Of a stretch of DNA of 64,000 nucleotides, positions 15,850 to 23,947 are shown in pieces. The stretch is from UBA1046 sp050945515 (GTDB lineage Bacteria; Bacillota; Clostridia; Saccharofermentanales; DTU023), in NCBI GenBank assembly GCA_050945515.1, contig JBMNTB010000005.1:1-64000 (forward strand), given 5' to 3'. The translations under genes were made by a program, and so were the position numbers. How positions within the stretch are numbered: position 1 is the first letter of the stretch; the number at the start of each line of letters is the position of its first letter. The notes below the pieces were generated by a model. The model saw only the letters and a list, made by a program, of their open reading frames with translations, made no database searches and was not told the origin of the DNA.

Positions 15850-17040
15850 ATGACAAAGAATAATGACACCAATACTGTCACAAAAAAGAAAGCACAAAAA
15901 GGTCAATACCTCTCCGCCAAAGAACAACGGGCGATTGCCAAACATAATCGCGAGGTGATGAACCGATTTGAACGCCTTCGCTCCAGAGAGAATATTCCTG
16001 AAGCGGAATATCTGTCCGCTATGAAAAATCCGGATAATGTACTGGAGATTGAGAATCTGCACACTTATTTCTTTACGGACACCGGCACGGTCAAAGCGGT
16101 GGACGGCGTAAGTTTCGATGTTCCGATCGGCAAAACAGTCGGCGTCGTCGGTGAATCAGGCTGTGGCAAATCGGTTACCAGTCTGTCCGTCATGCAGCTG
16201 ATTCCCAGGCCGACCGGGCAGATAGTTGAGGGTGAGATCAGGCTGCGTGTTTCCAGTAAAAAAGTCTACGATGTGGTTAAGATGCCGGTGGATACGATGC
16301 GGATGATTCGCGGCAATATAGTTTCCATGATTTTCCAGGAGCCGATGACCAGTCTGAATCCGGTTTTCAGAGTCGGCGAGCAAGTGGATGAAGTAGTTGA
16401 ATTGCATAATCCGCAGATGACCAAGAAACAGATTAAAGGCCGCACGATTGACATGTTTAATCTGGTCAAGATTGCCAACAGCGAGGGTGTCTACAATATG
16501 TATCCGCATGAGCTGTCCGGCGGCATGCGCCAGCGCGCCATGATTGCGATGGCTCTTGCCTGTGATCCAGCCTTAATCATCGCCGATGAACCGACAACAG
16601 CACTGGATGTCACGATTCAGGCTCAGATCCTGGATATTTTGCGCAGTCTGAAGGATCAGATTAACAGTTCGATCATGCTGATCACTCATGATCTGGGTGT
16701 GGTGGCCGAGATGGCGGACTATGTAGTTGTCATGTACGCCGGTCGCATTGTGGAGCGCGGTACCGTCAGAGAGATCTTCCATACGCCGGCTCATCCCTAT
16801 ACAATCGGTTTGATGGCGTCCAAGCCGGTGATCAATCGCAAAGTGGAGCGCCTATATTCCATTCCGGGCAGAGTGCCGAATCCGATTGATCTGCCGGATC
16901 ACTGTTATTTTCTGGATCGCTGTGAGCGTCCGCTGCCGGTATGCCGGGGCACATATCCGTCCTTGATTCAGCTGTCTCCTACTCATTTTACAGCTTGCTA
17001 CAATAGCGGATATGACGAATGGAAAGGAGGGCAGGACTAA
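15850..17040 (+). CDS. oppD: Oligopeptide ABC transporter ATP-binding protein, OppD type
   Basis: ATPase with Walker A GESGCGKS near residue 100, signature LSGGMRQR near 221 and Walker B LIIADEPTTALD near 241. The C-terminal oligopeptide-type extension has HPYTIGLMASKP and a Cys cluster (CYFLDRCERPLPVC) typical of the Fe-S or zinc motif of the OppD group. About 60 residues precede the usual family start. I prefer ATG 15850 because AGGTGAG lies at correct spacing; the GTG at 15841 sits inside that site. It overlaps the next gene by one base. Confidence 0.95.
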   Translation: MTKNNDTNTVTKKKAQKGQYLSAKEQRAIAKHNREVMNRFERLRSRENIPEAEYLSAMKNPDNVLEIENLHTYFFTDTGTVKAVDGVSFDVPIGKTVGVVGESGCGKSVTSLSVMQLIPRPTGQIVEGEIRLRVSSKKVYDVVKMPVDTMRMIRGNIVSMIFQEPMTSLNPVFRVGEQVDEVVELHNPQMTKKQIKGRTIDMFNLVKIANSEGVYNMYPHELSGGMRQRAMIAMALACDPALIIADEPTTALDVTIQAQILDILRSLKDQINSSIMLITHDLGVVAEMADYVVVMYAGRIVERGTVREIFHTPAHPYTIGLMASKPVINRKVERLYSIPGRVPNPIDLPDHCYFLDRCERPLPVCRGTYPSLIQLSPTHFTACYNSGYDEWKGGQD

Positions 17041-18161
17041 TGTTGGTAACCGATAATAATCAGACTGCTGGCGGTATTGCGGTACCCGGTTCGGCAGACT
17101 CTGTACCTGCTGAGGACAATCTGCTCACCGTACGCGATCTGCAAACATATTTCCCGGTTAAGGATGGCATTTTCCAACGGGTAGTAGGGCATGTCAAGGC
17201 TGTGGACGGAGTTTCTTTTGATCTCAAATTGGGCGAGACTCTTGGTCTGGTAGGTGAATCCGGCTGCGGCAAGACGACCGTAGGCCGTTCCATTCTGCGC
17301 TTAGTACCCAAGACAGGCGGTTCTGTCTTCTTCAAGGGCATTGATGTCTATGGCTTGAGCCGTGAAGAGCTGCGCCAGATGAGACCCCAGATGCAGATTA
17401 TCTTTCAAGATCCTTTCTCCAGTTTGTCCCCCAGGTTGCCGGTCGGCGAGATTATCGGCGAAGCAGTGCGGGAGCATAAACTGGTTTCGCCTGAAGAGTA
17501 TAATGACTATATTGATCAGGTCATGATTGATTGCGGTTTGCAACCGTATCACCGCAACCGCTATCCGCATGAATTTTCAGGCGGACAGCGCCAACGCATC
17601 TGCATTGCCAGAGCGATCGCATTGAAGCCTGACTTTGTAGTTGCTGATGAGCCGGTCTCGGCTCTTGATGTTTCGGTTCAGGCCCAGATCATCAATCTGA
17701 TGATGGATTTGCAGGAATCGCGCGGCCTATCCTATCTGTTCATCTCTCATGATCTCTCAGTTGTCGAGCATATCTCGACCGTCATCAGTGTTATGTATCT
17801 GGGTGAACTGGTGGAAACAGGTCGGAAAGAGGATATCTTCCGCAATCCCCTGCATCCGTATACGCAAGCATTATTCAGTGCTATACCGATACCGGATCCG
17901 GATTATCAGGCGGATAAGATTCCTCTGGCCGGCACGATTCCTTCGCCGGTCAATCCTCCGGAGGGCTGCAAGTTTCATACGCGCTGTCCCAAAGTGATGG
18001 ATATTTGCCGCCAAGTACCGCCGCTGACTTATGAGCCGGAGGCGGGACACTTCACGATCTGTCATCTCTATTGGGGCAATAAGCTGGCAGATTATGAGAC
18101 CAGATCGGAGTCGGATTACGACAGACCGCAGGAGCTGCCGGCCCCGGCAGCATATCAGTGA
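17040..18161 (+). CDS. oppF: Oligopeptide ABC transporter ATP-binding protein, OppF type
   Basis: The second ATPase of the importer, 373 residues. Walker A GESGCGKTT, signature FSGGQRQR and Walker B VVADEPVSALD are all present, followed by the oligopeptide C-terminal block HPYTQALFSAIP and a Cys motif (CKFHTRCPKVMDIC). ATG 17040 overlaps the TAA of oppD; AAGGAGGG lies 8-9 bases before it. An in-frame ATG at 17019 sits upstream of that site and is unlikely. Confidence 0.95.
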   Translation: MLVTDNNQTAGGIAVPGSADSVPAEDNLLTVRDLQTYFPVKDGIFQRVVGHVKAVDGVSFDLKLGETLGLVGESGCGKTTVGRSILRLVPKTGGSVFFKGIDVYGLSREELRQMRPQMQIIFQDPFSSLSPRLPVGEIIGEAVREHKLVSPEEYNDYIDQVMIDCGLQPYHRNRYPHEFSGGQRQRICIARAIALKPDFVVADEPVSALDVSVQAQIINLMMDLQESRGLSYLFISHDLSVVEHISTVISVMYLGELVETGRKEDIFRNPLHPYTQALFSAIPIPDPDYQADKIPLAGTIPSPVNPPEGCKFHTRCPKVMDICRQVPPLTYEPEAGHFTICHLYWGNKLADYETRSESDYDRPQELPAPAAYQ

Positions 18162-18248
18162 TGGTAAGCATTTGATATACCTCAATAGATTAAAGACTGC
18201 CGGTGAGCTAAGTTCACGGGCAGGGAACGAGAATAGGACTAGAGATTA

Positions 18249-18563
18249 ATGGCTGGAAAAAAAGATGAACTTGATGATGGGCGTGTCATAGTCAATATGG
18301 ATGTTGATGGCATGCCTTGGACCAAGCCATCGCTTTTTGAGTCAGCTGCGGGTAGATTTGCCCGCGAAGATATCAGGAAAATGCGTGAACAGCGTCTGGC
18401 AAGGGAAGAAAAAGGCCTTGCCTCACCTTTACAGGAATTCTCAAAACAGGAGATCAGACAGTTCACGCGCAATTCGGTTCTGGCCGGTTTGCTGATCGGT
18501 GTGGTCTATATGCTCGGCTTAGTACTTTTTATCCTGTTCTGCGTCTATGTCTGGCTGCGCTGA
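18249..18563 (+). CDS. Small single-pass membrane protein of unknown function
   Basis: A 104-residue protein with a charged N-terminal part (DIRKMREQRLAREEK) and one strong C-terminal membrane segment (VLAGLLIGVVYMLGLVLFILF) that ends three residues before the stop codon. I do not recognise the family. It lies 87 bp after oppF, with a near-perfect stem (CTGCC..GGCAG, 18197-18223) in the gap, and is followed by a terminator, so it may be the last gene of the importer transcript. The ribosome binding site is weak. Confidence 0.7.
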   Translation: MAGKKDELDDGRVIVNMDVDGMPWTKPSLFESAAGRFAREDIRKMREQRLAREEKGLASPLQEFSKQEIRQFTRNSVLAGLLIGVVYMLGLVLFILFCVYVWLR

Positions 18564-18588
18564 ATTTTGTAGATTATACTCTAAGTAC

Positions 18589-18620
18589 AGAGGCTATCTC
18601 CCTGAGGCAGCCTCTTTTTT
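18589..18620 (+). terminator. Rho-independent terminator
   Basis: AGAGGCT (18589-18595) pairs with AGCCTCT (18609-18615), followed by a T run through 18620. It ends the importer/small membrane protein transcript and overlaps the end of the convergent metallophosphoesterase gene. Confidence 0.8.
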
Positions 18621-19464
18621 ATGGCGAAGGCGTCAGTTTGATTACCGTTATCTCCGGTCTGTTCCACAAGCGGAAATGGGGTTCAATTGTTCCCAGACCG
18701 CTGTTGACATACAGATATTTACCATCATGGGAGTAGAGGCCCTTAATATAGGCTTCCTCCTGTTGTTGCTCTGGGAACCAGCCGTCAAGCCAGAGAGCGC
18801 CGACAAAGGGCAGGCGGATCTGCCCGCCATGCGTATCTCCCGACAAGACGAGGTCAAAACCGGCATCTTGATATTGATGCCAATTCGGTATATGTGCCAG
18901 GAGTATGCTGAAATACTCAGGAGCAGCAATGATTTCGTTGGCCAGATTATAACTGTCCCAGAAATATACGGAATTAATACCGTAGATTTCCAGTACCGTG
19001 TCCCCTATTTGCAACTGTTCGCCACTAAAGGCCAGCACCTTTACTCCCAGATCAGTTAACCGGGCGTGGAAAGTCTTATTATAGTCGTGCTCCCCGGTGA
19101 CATAAAAAACAGGTGTGGGATCCGCTGCCAGAGCTTGCATCAGATTAAAAGCGACCTCTTGCCCCCTCAGATCTTGATTGGTGAACAGATCACCGGTGAC
19201 CATGACCGCATCGGCAGACTGCTGACGAATCTTTTTGAGCAGGCGTTGATTATCTTTGCCGAAAGTTTTGCCATGCAAATCGGAGATCTGAACCAGAGTA
19301 ATCTCGTTTTTGATTCTCGGGTCGGATAGCTTGACGGTGGTAACTTTCAGAACATCCAGATTGAAACGCCAGACGAAGATGCCGAGCAATACCAGTGCTA
19401 CTATCAGCACCAGGATTTTTATCAGCAGTTTCTGGCTGTTATTTGGTCTGGCTGAGTCGGCCAT
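18619..19464 (-). CDS. Membrane-anchored metallophosphoesterase (YkuE/YaeI-like)
   Basis: A 281-residue calcineurin-type phosphoesterase behind one N-terminal membrane anchor (LIKILVLIVALVLLGIFVW). The metal-site motifs are in order: ISDLHG, GDLFTN, GEHDYN (usually GNHD or GNHE), LAHIP and SGDTHGGQIRLP. Relatives hydrolyse lipid A/UDP-sugar-like or other phosphoesters at the membrane; the substrate here is unknown. The start is set by a GGGAGGAG site. It is divergent from the glutamate operon and convergent with the importer. Confidence 0.92.
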   Translation of the reverse strand: MADSARPNNSQKLLIKILVLIVALVLLGIFVWRFNLDVLKVTTVKLSDPRIKNEITLVQISDLHGKTFGKDNQRLLKKIRQQSADAVMVTGDLFTNQDLRGQEVAFNLMQALAADPTPVFYVTGEHDYNKTFHARLTDLGVKVLAFSGEQLQIGDTVLEIYGINSVYFWDSYNLANEIIAAPEYFSILLAHIPNWHQYQDAGFDLVLSGDTHGGQIRLPFVGALWLDGWFPEQQQEEAYIKGLYSHDGKYLYVNSGLGTIEPHFRLWNRPEITVIKLTPSP

Positions 19465-19588
19465 TTATCTCCTCCCTGTTTTTCTACCGGACATGGATAT
19501 TCTATCCTTTGTTTCTGAGACTGTCATGCCGGATTACTCTCTGGCGTTAAAGATAGGTAAATAAACATAGAATCCCTTAATGTTATAG

Positions 19589-19617
19589 TTGAAAAGTAGC
19601 ACAATCTTATGTATTGT
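19589..19617 (+). promoter_or_regulatory. Candidate promoter of the methylaspartate operon
   Basis: TTGAAA at 19589-19594 and TATTGT at 19612-19617 with a 17-base spacer. A start near 19624 gives a 23-base leader before the ATG at 19647. The -10 box is weak, as expected for a regulated promoter. Confidence 0.45.
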
Positions 19618-19627
19618 AATAGTACAA
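19614..19627 (+). promoter_or_regulatory. Candidate GntR operator over the -10 box
   Basis: TTGTAATAGTACAA is an inverted repeat with 5-base arms and a 4-base centre. It overlaps the candidate -10 and start point. GntR-family sites are often short palindromes with GT and AC ends, and a GntR-type gene is the third gene of this operon. The link is inference. Confidence 0.35.
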
Positions 19628-19646
19628 AGTGCTTTTTGGAGCAGAT

Positions 19647-20486
19647 ATGCGAGAATTTGATGTTGAATTATTGACGGCAGCAGTCCGCCGCATGGCGTAT
19701 GAAAGCTGTATTGTTCTGCCGTCGGATATCCGCAAACAATTGGAATTGGCCAGAGCCGGTGAGGACGGTATAACAGCCCGCTCGATCCTGAATGATCTGC
19801 TGGAGAATGCCACCCTGGCACAGGAAAAATCAATCCCGATCTGTCAGGATACGGGCATGGTGCAGGTTCATTTGCGGATCGGACGGGAAGTGCATTTCCC
19901 AGGCGATCCTTATGCAGCAATTCAGGAGGGGGTTAGGCAGGCCTATACCGAAAACTATCTGCGCAAATCGATAGTTGCTGATCCCTTGCGACGGATTAAC
20001 ACAGGGGATAATACTCCCGCCATGATCTATACGGAACTGGTGCCGGGAGATCGGGTGCAAGTCAGTCTGTCCGTCAAAGGCTTCGGCAGTGAGAATATGA
20101 GCCGTCTGGCCATGCTGCGACCGGCAGATGGCGTGGAGGGTGTGATTGAATTTGTGCTGCAGACTGTAAGAGAAGCGGGTCCGAATCCCTGCCCGCCCAT
20201 CGTGGTAGGAGTGGGTATCGGCGGCAATTTCGACAAAGTTGCCTATCTAGCTAAATTGGCTCTGTTGAGGCCTCTGGCTCAGCGCCATTCCGACCCCTAC
20301 TATGCGGAGTTGGAGATCGAGATACTGAGACAGATTAATGAGCTGGGTCTGGGTCCGATGGGTCTGGGCGGACGGAGCACGGCCCTCGGCGTAGCGATTG
20401 AGACTTTGCCCACTCATATCGCAGGTCTGCCGGTGGCTGTTAATATCAGCTGCCATGCTACCAGACATAGGGAAGAGGTGCTGTAA
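19647..20486 (+). CDS. Class I fumarase-type hydratase, alpha subunit (probable mesaconase)
   Basis: The 279-residue protein matches the N-terminal (alpha) half of iron-sulfur class I fumarases and tartrate dehydratases. Fe-S ligand cysteines are in CQDTGMVQVHLR, CPPIVVGVGIGG and the C-terminal CHATRH. As first gene of an operon with glutamate mutase and methylaspartase, the likely substrate is mesaconate, hydrated to (S)-citramalate; some class I fumarases are known to do this. Fumarase or tartrate dehydratase remain possible by sequence. ATG 19647 is chosen for the GGAG 6 bases upstream; the frame also has a GTG at 19629. Confidence 0.92.
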   Translation: MREFDVELLTAAVRRMAYESCIVLPSDIRKQLELARAGEDGITARSILNDLLENATLAQEKSIPICQDTGMVQVHLRIGREVHFPGDPYAAIQEGVRQAYTENYLRKSIVADPLRRINTGDNTPAMIYTELVPGDRVQVSLSVKGFGSENMSRLAMLRPADGVEGVIEFVLQTVREAGPNPCPPIVVGVGIGGNFDKVAYLAKLALLRPLAQRHSDPYYAELEIEILRQINELGLGPMGLGGRSTALGVAIETLPTHIAGLPVAVNISCHATRHREEVL

Positions 20487-21070
20487 TGATGAGGAAAATT
20501 CAGACTCCTCTAACCGCAGAGATTGCACGTTCGCTGACGGCAGGAGATAGAGTACTTCTGACAGGGACGATTTATACTGCGCGCGATGCAGGCCATAAGC
20601 GGTTGACGGAAGCTATTTCCCGAGGCGAAGAATTGCCCATTCCGCTGCAGGATGCGGTTATCTTTTATGTGGGACCGACACCGGCCAGACCGGGAGAAGT
20701 TATCGGGTCTGCAGGGCCCACTACTTCCTATCGCATGGATCCCTATACTCCTTTGTTACTCGCACATGGTCTGAGAGGAATGATCGGCAAGGGTCTTCGC
20801 AGCCAAGAAGTAATTGCAGCGCTTAAGCAGCATAGTGCTGTTTATTTTGCTGCCGTCGGCGGTGCCGGAGCTCTGTTGGCGGAACGGATTACTGCGGCGG
20901 AAGTGATTGCCTATGAAGATCTGGGTGCTGAGGCTCTGCGCCAATTGGAAGTCAAGGATTTCCCGTTGGTGGTGGCGATAGATGCGACTGGCAGAGATCT
21001 CTATCAGGAGGGCCCGGCCGCCTATCTGCAGCAGAGAGAGCTGAAGATTGCGGAAGGCGGCAAAGATTAG
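20486..21070 (+). CDS. Class I fumarase-type hydratase, beta subunit (probable mesaconase)
   Basis: The 194-residue beta subunit matches the C-terminal half of class I fumarase. It has GDRVLLTGTIYTARDAGHKR, the PGEVIGSAGPTTSYRMD block and KGLRSQE. Length fits the separate-subunit form. Its ATG overlaps the stop of the alpha gene (TAATG), and GAAGAGG lies upstream, so the two are translationally coupled and form one enzyme. Its own stop is followed at once by the regulator ATG. Confidence 0.93.
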   Translation: MMRKIQTPLTAEIARSLTAGDRVLLTGTIYTARDAGHKRLTEAISRGEELPIPLQDAVIFYVGPTPARPGEVIGSAGPTTSYRMDPYTPLLLAHGLRGMIGKGLRSQEVIAALKQHSAVYFAAVGGAGALLAERITAAEVIAYEDLGAEALRQLEVKDFPLVVAIDATGRDLYQEGPAAYLQQRELKIAEGGKD

Positions 21071-22063
21071 ATGGCTGAGCGCAAAACCGACATTCCGCTG
21101 TATCGCATTTTAGCTCAGGAGCTGTCCGAACAAATCGCTTCGGGTGAGCTTCCTGCAGGAACACAATTGCCTACAATTCGCCAACTGGCCGGCGACAAAC
21201 AAGTTTCAGTCGGCACTGCGAAACATGCTTACCAGCATCTGGCCGAAGCCGGACTGATTGTGACGATTCAAGGCAGCGGTTCCTATGTAGCCGCTAATGA
21301 CACCGCAGATACTAAAAGCAGGAAAGAACAGGCGCTGGAGGCGATAGACCAGATGCTGCTGCAACTCTCGCAGTTGGATTTTTCACTAAGGGATATCCAG
21401 ATTTTCCTGGAGTTAAAGATGAGACAGCTAGAAGAGAGATTCAGAAATGTGCGGGTTGCAGTAGTTGGGGAATCACCTGAACTGCGATCCGTGATTCTGA
21501 ACGACCTGTCTACTATTCCCAATGCCGACTATGTCCGCTTCCTGCTGTCAGATATCAAGGATCAGCCTTTTAGGCTGAAAGCGGATTTTGACCTTGTTGT
21601 CTGTGAAGAGAAGAATACGGCTGAATTGGAACAGCTGGTTAAAGGCGAAGTACCTGTGATGCAATTAGCATTAACTTTATCCCCGACTGCGATTAAAGAA
21701 TTCAGTTGCATACCGGCGGATACCAGGGTAGGAATTCTCTGTCTCAGTCATACTTTCCTGGACAAAATGCTGGCGGATTTTTCCCATTATGTCAGTCTGG
21801 AAGCGGAAGCGGAAGTATATTTGTTCGGTGGCGATGCTGCTGACTTTTCCGACTTTCTCTTAAGGCAGGAGCTGGTCCTGGTGCCACCGCATTGCACCGA
21901 CTTTATCTCACGCAAAGAAGAACAAGAACTGCGGTCTGCGCTCAAAGGGCAGGTTAGGATACTGCGCTACGATCTGCGCGTTGATCGCGGTTCGTGGCTC
22001 TATATATCAGATGCCGTGGCAGCGGCATATAAGGCTGCCAAACAAAAACTAAACCGCAGGTAG
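21071..22063 (+). CDS. GntR-family transcriptional regulator with unassigned C-terminal domain
   Basis: Residues 1-75 form a classic GntR winged helix (IASGELPAGTQLPTIRQLA, then VSVGTAKHAYQHLAEAGLI). After a coiled linker (about 80-130), residues 130-320 form an alpha/beta region starting VRVAVVGESPELRSVIL. It does not look like the usual FadR, HutC, MocR or YtrA effector domains; it may be two Rossmann-like halves. The gene abuts the hydratase beta gene (stop, then ATG) and precedes glmS by 10 bp, so it is likely the local regulator of glutamate fermentation. The effector is unknown. Confidence 0.88.
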   Translation: MAERKTDIPLYRILAQELSEQIASGELPAGTQLPTIRQLAGDKQVSVGTAKHAYQHLAEAGLIVTIQGSGSYVAANDTADTKSRKEQALEAIDQMLLQLSQLDFSLRDIQIFLELKMRQLEERFRNVRVAVVGESPELRSVILNDLSTIPNADYVRFLLSDIKDQPFRLKADFDLVVCEEKNTAELEQLVKGEVPVMQLALTLSPTAIKEFSCIPADTRVGILCLSHTFLDKMLADFSHYVSLEAEAEVYLFGGDAADFSDFLLRQELVLVPPHCTDFISRKEEQELRSALKGQVRILRYDLRVDRGSWLYISDAVAAAYKAAKQKLNRR

Positions 22064-22073
22064 GGAATTCCGG

Positions 22074-22547
22074 ATGGATAAAAAACACTTGGTAATTGGC
22101 GTAATCGGAGCAGATGTACATGCCGTGGGCATACGCATCCTCGAATTTGCTTTCCGCGAAGCCGGCTTTGAGGTGACGAATCTGGGCGTAATGGTATCGC
22201 AGGAGGAGTTTATTGCTGCAGCCATTGAGACGGATGCTGATGCAATCTTAGTTTCATCTCTGTATGGACACGGTGAACTCGATGTCAGAGGCATGAGGGA
22301 AAAAGCCGATGAAGCGGGCTTGGAAGACATTCTGATGTATGTGGGCGGCAATATCGTAGTCGGTAAACAACCCTTTGCTGAAGTTGAAAAGCGTTTTAAG
22401 AAAATGGGTTTTGACCGCGTCTTTGCTCCCGGCACATCACCTGAAACAGATATTTATTATCTCAAGAAAGATCTCGGTCTGCTGGATCAGGCTGGGACTG
22501 AAACAGATCAGCAGCCGGAAGCGGAAAATGCCGGGAGAGAAGAATAG
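22074..22547 (+). CDS. glmS: Methylaspartate (glutamate) mutase subunit S, cobalamin-binding
   Basis: The small B12-binding subunit of glutamate mutase, which converts L-glutamate to (2S,3S)-3-methylaspartate. The cobalamin motif DVHAVG lies at residues 14-19, where His 16 would be the lower axial ligand. The downstream SSLYGHGE and GGNIVVGK blocks match the family. The 157 residues include about 20 extra acidic residues at the C-terminus. It is followed within 3 bp by glmL, and glmE comes next, the canonical S-L-E order. Confidence 0.96.
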   Translation: MDKKHLVIGVIGADVHAVGIRILEFAFREAGFEVTNLGVMVSQEEFIAAAIETDADAILVSSLYGHGELDVRGMREKADEAGLEDILMYVGGNIVVGKQPFAEVEKRFKKMGFDRVFAPGTSPETDIYYLKKDLGLLDQAGTETDQQPEAENAGREE

Positions 22548-22549
22548 AT

Positions 22550-23947
22550 ATGGGCAATGTGCTCCTGATTGATTTTGGCAGTACCTATACTAAGCTGACG
22601 GCAGTAAATCTGGAGCAGGCAGTTGTACTGGGCAGTTCGACCGCACATACTACAGTTACTACGGATCTCAATGATGGCCTGATGATAGCTAAAGAGAAGC
22701 TGGAGGCTATTACCGGGGATATTGTCTATGAAGGACAGTTGGCCTGCTCTTCAGCGGCTGGCGGCCTGCGCATGGCTGTGTCCGGCCTGGTACCGGAACT
22801 GACGGCGGAAGCGGCCCGCAGTGCTGCTTTGGGGGCCGGTGCTAAAGTCGTAAAGCTTTATTCCCACGAACTCACAAATAGTGATCTGGCAGAGATTTTG
22901 ACTATTGACCCGGAGATTTTCCTGCTGACCGGAGGTACGGATGGCGGCAATCGGAAAGTAATTCTCTACAATGCGGGGCGTCTGGCTGCCTCCGGCTTGA
23001 AATGCCCAATCATCTACGCCGGCAACAGGGCGGCGGCAGATGAGGCGGCAGAATTACTGCGTGATCATGATCTGACTATCTGTCCCAATGTGATGCCCAA
23101 ATTGGGAGAGCTGAATATCGCTCCTGTCCAAGAGCAGATCCGCCGACTGTTTTTAGCCAGGATAGTGCAGGCTAAGGGACTGTCCAAGATTGAACAGCTG
23201 ATTTCCGGCATCATGATGCCGACGCCTCAGGCCATGCTTAAGGCCATGACACTCTTGGCCGCGGGCACGGCACATGAAGCAGGTATCGGCGATCTGATGG
23301 CCATCGATCTGGGCGGTGCCACTACAGATATATACTCTATAGCCGACGGTTCTCCGACTGCTGCCAGTACTATTATCAAGGGTTTGCCCGAGCCTTATGC
23401 CAAGCGGACAGTCGAGGGAGATATCGGCATGCGATATGGGCTCTCTGGTATTGTTGATGAAGTGGGTATCTCTCGCCTGTCTGAACTTTCCCAACTGGAC
23501 AGAACAGAATTTGAATACTGGTGTCAGGCTTGTCATGATGATCCTTCTCTCTTGCCGCTGCAACAGCAAGCCCGGGCTTTTGACTTTGCTCTGGCCAGTA
23601 TGGCTGTCAAGATAGCTACAGGAAGACATGCAGGCAAGCTGGAGGAATTCTATACACCTCTGGGTGTAGCCTACGCCCAGACGGGCAAAGATCTGAGAAA
23701 TGTCCGCACGATTGTAGCGACCGGCGGTTCTTTGATCTATGCTCCCGGACTTAAGGAAATATTGACCTTTGCTTTATATGATCCGCAGGAACCTGGTTCA
23801 CTCAGACCGGAACGGGCGAACTTTCTTGTCGATCGTAAATATCTGCTCTCAGCGATGGGAGTTCTGTCGGAAAAAGATCCGAATACCGCATTAAGAATCA
23901 TGAAAAAGGAGCTTATCGATGAGCGATCTCACAGCCAAAAGGCTTAG
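22550..23947 (+). CDS. glmL: Glutamate mutase-associated MutL/GlmL protein
   Basis: An actin-fold ATPase of the MutL family, encoded between the two glutamate mutase subunits and thought to reactivate or chaperone the B12 enzyme. Phosphate-binding motifs are visible as LLIDFGSTYTKLTAV at the N-terminus and AIDLGGATTDIYSI in the middle. At 465 residues it has normal length. It is unrelated to the mismatch-repair MutL. Its end overlaps the glmE start by 29 bp. Confidence 0.93.
   Translation: MGNVLLIDFGSTYTKLTAVNLEQAVVLGSSTAHTTVTTDLNDGLMIAKEKLEAITGDIVYEGQLACSSAAGGLRMAVSGLVPELTAEAARSAALGAGAKVVKLYSHELTNSDLAEILTIDPEIFLLTGGTDGGNRKVILYNAGRLAASGLKCPIIYAGNRAAADEAAELLRDHDLTICPNVMPKLGELNIAPVQEQIRRLFLARIVQAKGLSKIEQLISGIMMPTPQAMLKAMTLLAAGTAHEAGIGDLMAIDLGGATTDIYSIADGSPTAASTIIKGLPEPYAKRTVEGDIGMRYGLSGIVDEVGISRLSELSQLDRTEFEYWCQACHDDPSLLPLQQQARAFDFALASMAVKIATGRHAGKLEEFYTPLGVAYAQTGKDLRNVRTIVATGGSLIYAPGLKEILTFALYDPQEPGSLRPERANFLVDRKYLLSAMGVLSEKDPNTALRIMKKELIDERSHSQKA

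Noticed and set aside
19647..21070. Plain fumarase of the TCA cycle
   Set aside because: Not excluded by sequence, but the operon with glutamate mutase and methylaspartase makes mesaconate the better substrate.
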